From the NCBI GenBank assembly GCA_948567375.1, contig OX419756.1, forward strand, positions 41,120,333-41,184,332: a DNA stretch of 64,000 bases, read 5' to 3'. This document shows, piece after piece, positions 39,924 through 49,979 of this stretch. The position numbers and the translations under genes are program-made. Below the pieces are notes generated by a model. It was given only the letters and a program-made list of their open reading frames with translations. It searched no databases and had not been told where the DNA came from. Each line of letters begins with the position of its first letter. Within the stretch, counting starts at the first letter, position 1. The DNA is from Lunularia cruciata (Eukaryota; Streptophyta; Marchantiopsida; Lunulariales; Lunulariaceae).

Positions 39924-41436
39924 TTGATTGTTGTGAATGGAGTCCTAGAAGGCAATCAAGTGAGAATATTAATAGATCCTGGAGCAATAGAGAATTTCTT
40001 GTCTTGCTTTGTTGCAATAAGATTGGGAATGGATCTAGAGAGAGATGAGAGTGAAGAAGTAGAGTTACCTAACAGGCAAACAGAGAGGATTGAATCATTA
40101 CCTAGACAGGTAACACTCTATGTAGGAGAATATCAGGAAGCAATTGAGTGGCAAGTGATACAATTAGCTCGTTATGATATAATCTTAAGCATGCCATGGA
40201 TGGAACATTACAACCCTATGGTAGATTGGAGGAAGAAAGTAATGAGAACCCACCAATGGTCAATCATTGGGGTTAAAGAAAAATCACATAGGCAAGAACT
40301 ACCACTATATGTCATAGGGACGGCAACTATCTGTAAGACCAATAGAGATGTTTCATGGGTCTAATAAGAGAAATCCATAGTGCACAACTTGATGGACAAA
40401 TTCTTGAGAAATTGAAAGATGTGGTAGATGAGTTTGAAGATGTCTTTCCAAATGATCTACTGTCAAGATTACCACTAAAAAGGAGAGTAGATCATAAAAT
40501 TGAGACACTCTAGGGAAGACACATCCTTGTAAGGCCCCATATTGCCTATCACCTCATGAGTTGGAGGAGTGTAAGACTCAAATTGAGGAGATGTTGTAGA
40601 AAGGGTTCATCTAACCTAGCGTATCACCATATGGAGCTCTTGTCTTGTTTGTGAAGAAGAAGGACGGTACAATGTGCATGTGCATTGACTATCGGGGTCT
40701 CAATCAACAAATAATGAAGAAAAAATACCCCTTCCCTCGCATGGATGACCTGTTTGATCAACTCCATGGAGCAAGATACTTCACCAAATTAGACTTGTGG
40801 AGTGGTTACAATCAAATCCAAATTGCTGAGGATGATGTGTACAAAATTGCCTTTCAAACCAAGTATGGCCACTTTGAGTATCTTGTGATGCCTTTTGGCC
40901 TTACCAATGCACCTGCCTTTCATGAGTCTAATGAATGATATGTTTCATCTATACTTGGATAAGTTTGTTATCATCTTCTTGGACAACACCTTTGTATATA
41001 GTAGCACAATGACAGAACACAAACAACATCTATGAGAAGTCCTTGAGATTCTAAGATAGAATCGATTGTATGCCAAAATCTCAAAGTGCGAGTTTGGCAA
41101 GCCTGAAGTAGACTACTTGAGGTATAGAGTAAGTGCAGAGGGCATTCAAGTATTGACGGATAAAATTGAGGTCATTCAAAAATGGAGTGCCCTAGAAGAT
41201 CAGACTAAACTCAAGAGCGTCTTTGGGTTGATAGGATTCTATTGTAAATTTATCAAGGACTTCTCTAAGGTTGCACAACCTTTAAGGGCACTACTTGGCA
41301 AGGGAGAGAAGTGGACATGGGGAACTGCACAAGAGTTGGCCTTTCAAGAATTGAAAGCTACCTTGCTACATGCACCAATCTTGAAGTGGTATGACCCAAA
41401 ACGTCCAATCAAGTTGGCTATAGATGCATCAAGCAT
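39924..41436 (+). pseudogene. pol (protease, reverse transcriptase, RNase H start) of chromovirus A1
   Basis: The protease frame 39924-40364 has RILIDPGAIENFLS, with Pro after the catalytic Asp. Reverse transcriptase begins at 40645 ([40 protein letters not shown]). It loses 2 nt near 40916, and the catalytic box reads FLDNTFVYS instead of LDD. A later frame (41066-41436) carries SKCEFGKPEVDYL and the RNase H entry IKLAIDAS. The element is cut there: the sequence changes to repeat C at about 41437, so integrase and 3' LTR are missing. Confidence 0.8.
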
Positions 41437-42577
41437 TGTCAACATGAAACTGATTCACAGAGAGTTGGTGCCATTTGGTGAGCTCTAGAGTTTCCCTTTG
41501 TAATACTTAATATCAAGAGTTTCTTCGTGTTACATGACACTTGGAGCTCAACTTTGTGATCTACCGACACATCACTTGTTTATGGAACTAGAATCTCGGG
41601 AATATCTATTTAGTGCCATTTGAGCAAATAAGTCTTATGTGAGTATTTTAGTTATTTTTGTTGAGCAAAAGGATCTTGAGAGTTTATTTGAGGCACTTTG
41701 AGCAAAAGAACCCTTTTGGGAATTTCCCAAAAAATGTTGGTTGGGAGTGTTTGATCTGTGAAGGGAATCCTTGAAGAAGCTTTTGAGAAGGTTGGGACAG
41801 ACAATGGAAAAAGGGAAATTTTTCCCACATGAGAGGAGACAAGTGTGATAGATGTGTGACAGGTGGACAGGAAAATAAGAGGATAATCTTTGAATGGAGA
41901 GAGGGCAGTAGTGTGGAAAAGGGTTTTTTAGGTAGGAAGTTTTGGGGGAAGCAGAGTGGTGAATCGAAGGGGAGGAGAGAGTTGGCCAGAGGGAAAAATC
42001 TCAAAGAAGGAAAGATCTGGACTGGACAGAGAGAGGGTGGGGAGGGGAGATAGAAATTTTTGAAGTTGGTCTGGCATGGATAGTGATAGAGAAAAGAGTG
42101 AGGCAGGCTCTTGAAGGGTTTGACAATAGCCAGACAGAATCTCAAAGGGTTTGGGAAGACAGTGAAGGATCAAAGGTTTTCTTTTCTGGACAAGAAGAGA
42201 CATGAAGGAGCAAATGATCGTGGAGTCAAGAAGGAGCAAAGTATCATGGAGTCAAAAAAAGGAGAAGCACAGAAAATACATAAAGAAATGAAGGAGAGTG
42301 GAGACAGGGAAAAGAGAAAGTATCAAAGGGAAAGGAATAGACAAGAGATTGAGGCAGTGAAGGATTAGAGGAAAGGAAAAAGGAAGAACGGGAAAGGATC
42401 GAGGAGAGTGATGTGAATAATCAGTTGAGGTTGCTGATTAACGTGGGAGAAGAATGGAGATTTGGATGAGAAACCCGAGTGTAGTGGTAGAAATTGAGAG
42501 ACTATTGCAGACTTAAACAAGTGAGAAAGAAGTATCGAGGGCTTTTGGAGTGACGAGAGAATATCAAAAGAGAGTAG
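41437..42577 (+). mobile_element. Repeat C, left part (unidentified retroelement-like repeat)
   Basis: From TTGTCAACATGAAACTGATTC onward the sequence is homologous to 63490-64000. It shares TTGGTGCCATTTGGTGAGCTC, ACACTTGGAGCTCAAC and degenerate (TGCCATTTGAGCAAATAAGTC)-like units. It is purine-rich on the + strand with no coding domain. It resembles an LTR-element leader or a non-autonomous element. A2 is inserted in it: the 5 bp AGTAG at its right end recur at 60456. Confidence 0.6.
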
Positions 42578-43059
42578 TGTAATACCAAGAGCTAGCCATA
42601 TGATCTAGATGTGAAATTTGGTTTGGTAACATCTGGAATGATGTTATACATGATGGTCAAAATAGATCAGATAGAAGTATCACCAAAAGGATACTTCTAC
42701 TAATAAGGCAAAAAACCAAAATAGATTTGAAAACCTTAGATCCAATAGCTAGACATATGATTTGAAGGTGAGAATTTGAAGATTCCCTAAAAGATTCCCT
42801 TTGGTCAAAGCTTGTTTGACCAACCAAATAGGACCAAGACCGACATGTCACCCATCCAAGTAAGTAATCCAAGGGTGGAGCTTGCTGACATGTCACCTAT
42901 CTATGTACCAAATCCTATGGTGGAGCTTCATTGGAGGAGATCCACTTTGCCTATATAATAAAGAGAAGGTGCTCCTTTGGGGCATTGGAGTTTGAGTGTG
43001 AAAGTGCGTGTTTCTCATGTTGTGTTTCTCTTCAGGTCTCTTATCCTTGGACTATTACA
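42578..43059 (+). mobile_element. 5' LTR of A2, internally deleted
   Basis: Begins TGTAATACCAAG and ends GACTATTACA. At 482 bp it is about 270 bp shorter than the 3' LTR (754 bp). The missing block lies after GGTGAGAAT and includes the second of two tandem U3 repeats. The TATA-like CTATATAATAAAG near 42950 remains. Confidence 0.85.
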
Positions 43060-43060
43060 A

Positions 43061-43072
43061 TGGTATCAGAGC
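43061..43072 (+). promoter_or_regulatory. tRNA primer-binding site of A2
   Basis: TGGTATCAGAGC, one base inside the LTR end, is the perfect complement to initiator tRNA(Met) 3' ends as known for many plant LTR elements. Confidence 0.9.
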
Positions 43073-43182
43073 AGGTGTTGTCCAAGAGAGCGGATCACCC
43101 CTCTTGGAAGAACATTGGCTACTAAGACTGAGTAATTTTGAGGAGAGACATTATGGTGTAATTGGTAGATTAGGAGGATAGA

Positions 43183-43404
43183 ATGGATGCTCCAGGAGGA
43201 CAATATCCAGTGCCTCACTTTCTCTTCTTGAATCCATTCAACATTAAGATTATGTACATTCAACGCAAGCAAGTGAGAGTGTATTTGGTTTTTCACTTCG
43301 GAGCAGAGTTCATGGATACAATAATGAATTTGCCAAACCCAATGATTTTTCTTGTAGTGATTTACGATAGAGAGTGGGATTTGACAATTTACATTTTGTT
43401 GTGA
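43183..43404 (+). CDS. Small pre-gag protein ORF0a of chromovirus A
   Basis: An intact 73-aa frame (MDAPGGQYPVPHF...YDREWDLTIYILL) sits between primer-binding site and gag. It is conserved in A1 (38304) and is recognisably similar in pattern to ORF0 of family B: MD...P.P near the start, R...F...FG..F in the middle, then P.I...VV.Y...W...IY.L. Its TGA overlaps the ATG of the next ORF by one base (TGATG at 43402-43406), an arrangement compatible with reinitiation. I know no named family for it. It could be a detached N-terminal gag module. Confidence 0.5.
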   Translation: MDAPGGQYPVPHFLFLNPFNIKIMYIQRKQVRVYLVFHFGAEFMDTIMNLPNPMIFLVVIYDREWDLTIYILL

Positions 43405-43607
43405 TGGATTTGAATGTCCCAAATCCTTTCCCTTTTAACACTCAAGTAGAAATTTGTTATGTAGTGAGACCAAAAGTGATGTTTAGGGATTTCATGGTCA
43501 GGAATTTTGGTAAGGAATATTACCAACAAGTGGTAGCTTCTGAGGTCCCAATGGTAGTTCTAATAGTTTGTGCACCCTCTAGAGTGATCATATTAACTCT
43601 CTATTGA
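43404..43607 (+). CDS. Small pre-gag protein ORF0b of chromovirus A
   Basis: A 67-aa frame starts MDLNVPNPFPFN. It shares with B-family ORF0 the pattern PNP.P.N....., PK..F..F...FG, SE.P and a hydrophobic end. It looks like a paralogue of ORF0a. The A1 copy is frameshifted after VMFRDF. It lies directly before gag (gag ATG near 43643). Function unknown. Confidence 0.45.
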   Translation: MDLNVPNPFPFNTQVEICYVVRPKVMFRDFMVRNFGKEYYQQVVASEVPMVVLIVCAPSRVIILTLY

Positions 43608-43642
43608 AGTTTAGGGTATAACAATCAAGTGTTATAGGAACC

Positions 43643-44095
43643 ATGGATCTATAGTTACAAGAGTTAGTGCAGAGAATGCAGGGGATGTTGAACAAATTTT
43701 GAGAGATTAAGATGACCATAGAGGCGTTACAAAGTCACGTGTAGACCCTCAGGAATGATCAAGTAATGCAAGAAGAAGAGCCGTCTCAAAATCCAACACC
43801 TGCGACTAAAGTACTTGGAGAGGCACCCGTGCCTACAAACCCTATCAATGATGAAGCCACATTACTACTCCGGATGAAGAAGACCTGCAACATTGAACCT
43901 TACAAGGTGCAGTGTACGATGGGAGTAGTGGAGAACTAGATCTCGAGAACGAATTGATATTTTTGGTTGTTCTCAACAGAGATCACCGAGCATGCTGCAA
44001 GCATGTTTGCATATGGGTACTTGATCGATAAAGCCCTCACATGGTATGACGTTTGGGAATGATCCATGTTGGTTGAGAGAAGGGAGGTCACATGG
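43643..44095 (+). pseudogene. gag of A2, N-terminal part
   Basis: Starts ATGGATCTA followed by TAG where A1 has a sense codon, so translation would stop at codon 4. Beyond it the frame shows TCNIEPYK and ALTWYDVWE-like gag sequence matching A1. It is interrupted at 44095 by B-outer; the continuation is at 54885. Confidence 0.7.
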
Positions 44096-44520
44096 TGTAA
44101 CAATATGGAGTTTAGCGAAAAAGTCAATCGGGCTCACGAAGTAGCACATAGGACAAATTAGCCTAGAATATTCTAGAAGTATCTAGGAAGCTTCTTGGGA
44201 AGCTTCCTGGTTAGCTTAGCTTGCACCTTAAGTAAGTAGCTTCTAGAAGAAAGCTTCTAGAAGCTTCCAACTAGCTTAGCTTGCACGCCAAGTAGGCGGC
44301 TTCTAGAAGGAAGCTTCTTGAGAAGCTTCCTAGTTAACTTGGCTTGCACGCTAAGAAAGCAGCTTGAGGAAGCTTCTTGAGAAGCTTCTCAAGGGCCTTG
44401 TATGAACCTATGAATACCAAAGCCAAAGCTCATGCTAGGCATTCGGAGTTTTGCTTCATTCAAGTGTCCCAATGTGAGCTTCCATTCTCCTATTTCTCTC
44501 CTCGGTTTCGGTCTTTTACA
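44096..44520 (+). mobile_element. 5' LTR of B-outer
   Basis: TGTAACAATATGG...CGGTCTTTTACA. It contains a cluster of heat-shock-element pentamers (see separate entry). The TATA position reads CTATGAATAC here, one transition away from the TATAAATA of the other B LTRs. Confidence 0.9.
44165..44390 (+). promoter_or_regulatory. Heat-shock-element arrays in the B LTR
   Basis: Contiguous alternating nGAAn/nTTCn pentamers include AGAATATTCTAGAAG (44165-44179), GGAAGCTTCT then GGAAGCTTCC (44186-44207), CTTCTAGAAGCTTCC (44254-44268) and CTTCTAGAAG...CTTCTTGAGAAGCTTCC (44300-44330). More follow up to about 44390. Three inverted pentamers form a canonical HSF trimer site (established knowledge). The same clusters occur in the other B LTRs. 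Confidence 0.75.
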
Positions 44521-44521
44521 T

Positions 44522-44533
44522 TGGTATCAGAGC
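44522..44533 (+). promoter_or_regulatory. tRNA primer-binding site of B-outer
   Basis: TGGTATCAGAGC, one T inside the LTR end, is complementary to initiator tRNA(Met). Confidence 0.88.
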
Positions 44534-44542
44534 AGGAATGGG

Positions 44543-44758
44543 ATGGATGGAATTTATGGACCACCAAATCCACTTCCGCCAAACCATTGGGAATTTCATG
44601 TCCAGATATTACCAAAGCATCGTTTCACACAATTCATCACCTCACGCTTTGGGCAGGATTTTCTACATATGATCACCGTGTCAGAGGAACCCTTGATACT
44701 TCCAGTTGTAACTTATGGAGAACGGTGGACGTGTTGTATCTATGTGTTAATCAACTAG
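44543..44758 (+). CDS. Small pre-gag protein ORF0 of chromovirus B (outer copy)
   Basis: An intact 71-aa frame, MDGIYGPPNPLPPNHWEF...CCIYVLIN. The B-inner copy is nearly identical and also open (50916-51131, minus). Both copies keep this frame open although neighbouring gag contains stops. It is similar in pattern to ORF0a and ORF0b of family A. No membrane segment or known domain is evident. It ends 33 bp before the gag ATG at 44792. Role unknown. Confidence 0.5.
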   Translation: MDGIYGPPNPLPPNHWEFHVQILPKHRFTQFITSRFGQDFLHMITVSEEPLILPVVTYGERWTCCIYVLIN

Positions 44759-44791
44759 ATAAATTGAGGGTAGTGGAATAGGGTAGTAGCG

Positions 44792-45720
44792 ATGGCGGCA
44801 ATACCGGATGTTATCCTTGCAATGCAATAACAAATCGAGCATCTTACTTGATTGTTGGATGAACGAGACCAGTAACGACGAGAACAGATAGACAGAGCGC
44901 CAGTTCGAGATGGAGAAGATCACATTTGATTTCCAAAACCCAAGGTGTTTGAAGGCAAGAATCTTCTAGGCACAGTGGAGAATTTTGTGTCTGACTGTGA
45001 ACGTTACTTTGAAGCCACCAATCTTCAAGACGAATGGAAACAAATTCTCTTGGCTTCTAGCCAGTTGGATGGAGTGGCAAAACTTTGGTGGTGATTCCGA
45101 GTAGAAAGAGTTGAACGACAAATTGTTACACCAATTTTTACATGGGCAGAATTCAAGGATGCAATACTTGGTCAATTTCAGACTATAAATGCCACCCGAG
45201 CTGCATGAGATAAATTGGCGGAGTTGAGACAGATTGGCTCAATGAGAAGCTACATCACACAATTTCATAATATCATCATGCAAATTCTAGATATCCAAGA
45301 AGGTGAAGTTCTGGATTGATTTGTGCGAGGATTGAAGTCACAAACCAGATTGGAGGTGACCATGCGAGAGCCACAGAATGTAGAAGAAGCCATGCAATTG
45401 GCTAAGCGTTTTGATTCCTTAGTTGTGACAACTTGGTCTTGACCTCGACCTACACAAAACCCACCAGTACCACAAGTGGAAGAACCGGTACCAATGGAGA
45501 TTGATGTTATCCAACGAAGACCACTTGGCACAGCAGATAGAGAAAGATTATGACAAAATGGAGGTTGTTTTTATTGTCGCCAGTTGGGGCATTGCATTGC
45601 TGAATGTCCACTCAAGAATGGACGACCTCGACAAGTTGCCCAAGTGGAGGTTGTGGAGCGGAATGATCAGGGAAACGAGGAATCCCAATAGGAGATTTCA
45701 AGCCGCCTACTCGGAGCTTG
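44792..45720 (+). pseudogene. gag of B-outer, decayed
   Basis: Starts MAAIPDVILAMQQQIEHL. Capsid-like sequence follows (CERYFEATNLQDEWKQ, LASSQLDGVAKLWW, WAEFKDAIL, VRGLKSQTRLEV), then the zinc knuckle CFYCRQLGHCIAEC near 45568. Several TGA/TAG/TAA codons replace sense codons present in B-inner. Confidence 0.8.
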
Positions 45721-45934
45721 ATTAGTTCCAATGGGATTGAAGGCTTGACCTATGCAAGTCTGCTTCACTTGCAAGGTATGATATCTACTAGGGGTTGTAG
45801 AATTTTGGTTGATTCTGGAAGTTCAAAGAATTACATGTCTATGCAAGTAGTAAAGGAATTGGGTATTCCTATCAAGCCAGTGATTGGAAGTAGTTTGATG
45901 ATGGCGGATGGTAGAAAGGGTTCTGCATTCCACA
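45721..45934 (+). pseudogene. Protease start of B-outer, cut by B-inner
   Basis: Contains [14 protein letters not shown] (aspartic protease D-S-G) and [15 protein letters not shown], then stops at the B-inner border. The rest resumes at 51577 with [15 protein letters not shown]. Confidence 0.85.
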
Positions 45935-46357
45935 TGTAAAAGACTAAAATCGAGGAGAGAAATAGGAGAATGGAAGCTCACATTGGGACACTTGAATGAG
46001 GGAAAACTCCGAATGCTTAGCATGAGCTTCGGCCTTCGTATTTATAGGTAGCATACAAGACCCTTGAAGCTTCTCAAGAAGTTTCCTTGAGCCGCTTTCT
46101 TGGAGTGCAAGCCAAGTTAACTAGGAAGCTTCTCAAGAAGCTTCCTTCTAGAAGCCGCCTACTTGGCATGCAAGCTAAGCTAGTTAGAAGCTTCTAGAAG
46201 CTTCCTTCTAGAAGCTACCTGCTTAGGGCGCAAGTTAGCTAGTTGGGAAGCTTCCTAAGAAGCTTCTTAGATGCTTCTAGAATATTCTAGGCTATTTTGT
46301 CTTATTCTCTACTTTGTAAGCCCAACTAACTTCGTCACTAAACTCCATATTGTTACA
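45935..46357 (-). mobile_element. 3' LTR of B-inner
   Basis: On the minus strand it runs from 46357 (TGTAACAATATGG) to 45935 (TTTTACA). A purine-rich GCGGCGGGGGAATA precedes it as polypurine tract. It carries the same heat-shock-element clusters and TATAAATA as the 5' LTR. Confidence 0.9.
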
Positions 46358-46389
46358 TATTCCCCCGCCGCTAGTTGGTGACGTCCTCG

Positions 46390-47793
46390 TCGCCAGTGAA
46401 GCTTCGAATTCCTTGATGGCCATCTGTGCATTCTGGAGGTGAGAAAGAGGTTCCCATGTAGCATCATGAAGGGGATACCCTTTCCAAAGGACCTTGTACT
46501 CCGTATGTTGGTGACGGCCTCGTTGAATATGGCGACGCGCAAGGATACGATCAACTTCGTACTCCTCATGATCATTGATAGGGACAAGAAGAGGGGGAGG
46601 TTAGACTCGAGAGGAAAAGGAAGAAGGTTAGGAACAAAGGGTTTCAACTTGGAAATATGAAAGACAGGATGGATACGCATGTGACAAGGTAAGGCAAGAC
46701 GATAAGCAACAGGAGAGATAATGTGGGTGATATCAAAGGGTCCTATCCAATTAGGAGCAAGTTTACGAACTTGGGTATCAAGTGGGAGAGGGAGGTTACT
46801 AGAGGATAGCATGACTTTATCACCAACTTCAAAGGTGAGATCACGACGATGATGGTCTGCATATTGTTTTTGGCGATTCTGAGCAACAAGGAGGTGAGAT
46901 TTGGCTTATTGGAGAGATTGGGATATAGTGGTCAAGAATGTAGAAGTATGAGGAACCTGAGAGGGAGTGGGAGCAAGAAGAGAATCTGGAACAAGCGGAT
47001 CTTGGCCAAAATTGAGAAAGAAGGGAGAAAATCCAGTGCTTGCCTGTTTGGAATTGTTGTAGGCAAATTTTGCAGCTGCAAGACATTCATCCCAGTTGGT
47101 ATGGTGGACATTGACAAAGGCCCACAACATATCCTCCAATGTACGATTGGCGCGTTCGGTTTGTCCATCAGTTTGAGGATGATAGGCCGTGGACAAAGCA
47201 AGCTTGGTGCCGAGTATCTGGAAGAGTGCTTGCCAGAACTTCCCGGTAAATTGAGGATCACGGTCGGAGATGAGTACACGTGGCATCCCATGATGCTTGA
47301 AGACATTGTCGAACTAGATTTGTGCTAAGGTTGGAGCATCCACGGTATCACAGGTTGGTGCCAAGTGGATTTGCTTACTAAGCTTATCCACAAACACCAC
47401 AATTGCGGTGTGTCCTTGTTTTGTCTTTGGCAAGGATGTGATGAGATCCAAGCTCACATGCTCCCAACGAGCGGATGGAATGGCAAGTGGTTGAAGGAGT
47501 CCACTCGGCTTCTGGTTGTTGGCCTTGTTCCGTTGGCAACTCTCACATGATCGGACAAAGTCTCGAACATCTCGTGTCATGCTGGGCCACCACCATTGGC
47601 GTTGGAGGGTGCCCAAGGTCTTGTCCACTCCCATGTGACCAGCTATTGGTAAATCATGGGCTTCTTAAAGGCGCACAAGTCGAAGATCACCTTGGGTTGG
47701 GACATAGATTTGGTCTGCATGGAATAAAAGGCCTTCCTTGAAGGAGAAGGTGTTGTACTCCTTGTCATGTGCTGTTAGACGACCGTGTACCAT
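46390..47793 (-). pseudogene. Integrase and chromodomain of B-inner, interrupted
   Basis: Zinc-binding part near 47520-47650 (GHMGVDKTLGTLQRQWWWP, SCESCQRNK). Catalytic core: SLDLITSLPKTKQGH (first Asp), HGMPRVLISDRDPQF (second Asp), HPQTDGQTERANRTLED (Glu). A GPF-type module NWIGPFDITHI lies near 46750 and IHPVFHISKLKPFVP near 46670. A stop follows DAPTLAQI (47314), a second lies near 46906, and a frame change precedes the chromodomain. All residues of the DDE triad are present. Confidence 0.85.
46405..46575 (-). other. Chromodomain of B-inner
   Basis: An uninterrupted minus-strand frame reads EEYEVDRILARRHIQ, EYKVLWKGYPLHDATWEPLS and NAQMAIKEFE, the classic chromodomain pattern with aromatic cage-type residues (Y, W, W). 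Such domains at chromoviral integrase C termini bind methylated histone H3 and bias insertion to heterochromatin (established for the group). Confidence 0.85.
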
Positions 47794-49956
47794 TTAGAAG
47801 AAGGGATCTTGCTGTAGGGCTAACCGAAACTCGTTATGAACCTTGGGATCAATTGACACCGTCGTAATTGCTGCCGCGATGAGAGGAAGAGACTTCAAAT
47901 CAGGTCGTTGTGATAGAGCATCAGGGATGACATGGAACCGACCTGGTTTGTACTCAAGTTTGATGTCGAACAATTGGAGTTGCTCTTCCCATCGATGATG
48001 CCGACTCTTCATGTGCTCTAGGTGTAAGGTCTGCAACAATGGCTTGTGATCAGTTCGCATGATCACTTGTTTCCCCAAGAGATAATGCCTCCATACCTTG
48101 GTAGCATATACCATTGCAAGTTGTTCCCGATCTTGAGCAGAGTAATTTCTTTCAGCTGTATTTAGTCGGCGAGACACAAAGGCAATAGGATGTAGTCCAT
48201 CTGGAAATTCTTGTTGCAACACAGCTCCAATTGCAAAGTTAGAAGCATCAAAATCAACCACACAAGGTAGTTGAGGATCATATGGTTGAAGAATGGGTCT
48301 TGAAGACACCATATGCTTTAACTTCTGGAATGCTTCTTCATGCTTGGTGGTCCATTGGAAGCTCAAGTTCTTTCCCAAGAGGTCAGTCAATGGTGCAGCC
48401 ACGTGAGCATAATAGTGGATGAACCGTCGGTAAAAACTGGCCAATCCGTTGAACGCTCGTACTTCGGTAGCATCCTTCGGGGTAGGCCAATCAGTAATGG
48501 CCTTGATCTTCTCTTCTTCCATCTTGATCCCCTTTGATGAGATCTTATGACCCAAGAAGGTAACCTTCTTCTGCCAAAAAGCACACTTTGACTTCTTGCA
48601 ATAAAATTTCCACTGTCGTAGTCGTCTTAGGACTTCTTGCACATGATTCATGTGTTCTGCCTCTGTCTTACTATAGATTAAGATATCATCTAAGAACACT
48701 ACCACAGACTGATCCAATAGCCCCTCCAACACCCAATGCATCTGATCCATGAAGACTGCTGGAGCATTAGTGAGTCTGAAAGGTAGAACTCTCCACTCAC
48801 AATGTCCATACCTTGTACGAAAGGCAGTCTTTTTCATGTCCTCTCCTTCAATAGGAATTTGCCAATAGCCGCTACGAAGATCTAGCTTGGAAAAGTATCG
48901 TGCTCCACTTAATTGATCAAGCAAGTCATCGATCCGAGGCAAGGGATATGCATTCTTCACGGTTTGCTTATTGAGCCCACGGTAATCAATACAGAAACGA
49001 AGTCCTCCATCCTTCTTTGGAACAAATAGTACCGGTGCTCCCCAAGGGGAGGTACTATGTCGTATGAAATCCTTCTTCAACAACTTTGTAAGTGTTGTTC
49101 GCAACTCCTCCGACTCCTTTGGTGAGAGCCGATAGATTGGTCTACTCACTGGAGTACTCCTTGGCAATAACTCGATCTTGAAGGGCATACCTCGATCAGA
49201 GGGTAATCCCTTTGGCAGATCATCTGGAAACACATCTGCAAACTCTTGAACTATCCGATCAACCGTCGCTTGATGCGGCACTTGGCCCTCCTCAGATTGT
49301 TCTTGTGCAATCGGCTTGATCCACACCGCGAATACAGACTTATCTTCCTCCAAAGCTTGCTCTATGGCTGCTTCATTAACAAACTTCCCTTCTATGGACT
49401 CATCTCTCTTCCGAGCTTGCTCCATGGTTGCCTTCTTGGCAAACTTCCCATCTTGGGACTCATCTCCCTTCCAGTTTCGCTCTATGGCTACCTTCTTGAC
49501 AAACTTCCCATCTTGGGTCTGACTATTCTTAGGTGTCTTACTCAGAGGTGCCAGACAACCTAATCGGAAATTCCTACCTTGGTGTTGTACTTGAATTTGG
49601 TGTCGTGTCCAATCAAATTGAACCTTATGACATTCAAGCCAAGGTAGACCCAGAATGATATCATAGTGTAGAGGTGCCACTACAAACCTCATACACTCCA
49701 AATACTCCTTCCCAATCTTGAAGGTAACAGGATGCAAGGTGCGGAATGCAGAACCCTTTCTACCATCCACCATCATCAAACTACTTCCAATCACTGGCTT
49801 GATAGGAATACCCAATTCCTTTGCTACTTGCATAGACATGCAATTCTCTGAACTTCCAGAATCAACCAAAATTCTACAACCCTGATTAGATATCATACCT
49901 TGCAAGTGAAGCAAACTTGCATAGGTCGAGCCTTCAATCCCATTGGAACTAATCAA
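47794..49956 (-). CDS. Protease, reverse transcriptase and RNase H of B-inner
   Basis: A 720-codon open frame. Protease [15 protein letters not shown] at about residues 27-41, then [13 protein letters not shown]-rich linker with near-repeated (QDGKF..KAT/AMEQA)-like units spans about 145-215. Reverse transcriptase has [40 protein letters not shown] and the catalytic FLDDILIYS. RNase H has [28 protein letters not shown] and RTDHKPLLQ. The frame is open upstream of the first listed codon and lies in a different phase from gag, as in elements that use frameshifting. It ends at a TAG where B-outer has a Gln codon, just before the integrase. The reverse-transcriptase active site is intact. Confidence 0.9.
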   Translation of the reverse strand: MISSNGIEGSTYASLLHLQGMISNQGCRILVDSGSSENCMSMQVAKELGIPIKPVIGSSLMMVDGRKGSAFRTLHPVTFKIGKEYLECMRFVVAPLHYDIILGLPWLECHKVQFDWTRHQIQVQHQGRNFRLGCLAPLSKTPKNSQTQDGKFVKKVAIERNWKGDESQDGKFAKKATMEQARKRDESIEGKFVNEAAIEQALEEDKSVFAVWIKPIAQEQSEEGQVPHQATVDRIVQEFADVFPDDLPKGLPSDRGMPFKIELLPRSTPVSRPIYRLSPKESEELRTTLTKLLKKDFIRHSTSPWGAPVLFVPKKDGGLRFCIDYRGLNKQTVKNAYPLPRIDDLLDQLSGARYFSKLDLRSGYWQIPIEGEDMKKTAFRTRYGHCEWRVLPFRLTNAPAVFMDQMHWVLEGLLDQSVVVFLDDILIYSKTEAEHMNHVQEVLRRLRQWKFYCKKSKCAFWQKKVTFLGHKISSKGIKMEEEKIKAITDWPTPKDATEVRAFNGLASFYRRFIHYYAHVAAPLTDLLGKNLSFQWTTKHEEAFQKLKHMVSSRPILQPYDPQLPCVVDFDASNFAIGAVLQQEFPDGLHPIAFVSRRLNTAERNYSAQDREQLAMVYATKVWRHYLLGKQVIMRTDHKPLLQTLHLEHMKSRHHRWEEQLQLFDIKLEYKPGRFHVIPDALSQRPDLKSLPLIAAAITTVSIDPKVHNEFRLALQQDPFF

Positions 49957-49979
49957 GCTCCCAGTAGGCGGCTCGAAAT

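Noticed and set aside
41684-42239. Minus-strand ORFs of 153 and 103 codons in repeat C
   Set aside because: They are Leu/Pro/Ser-rich translations of a purine-rich tract and overlap each other in different frames; no domain.
44165-44390. CRISPR-like spaced short repeats in the B LTR
   Set aside because: The repeats are 5-bp inverted heat-shock pentamers with irregular spacing inside an LTR of a plant retroelement; no constant repeat/spacer structure.
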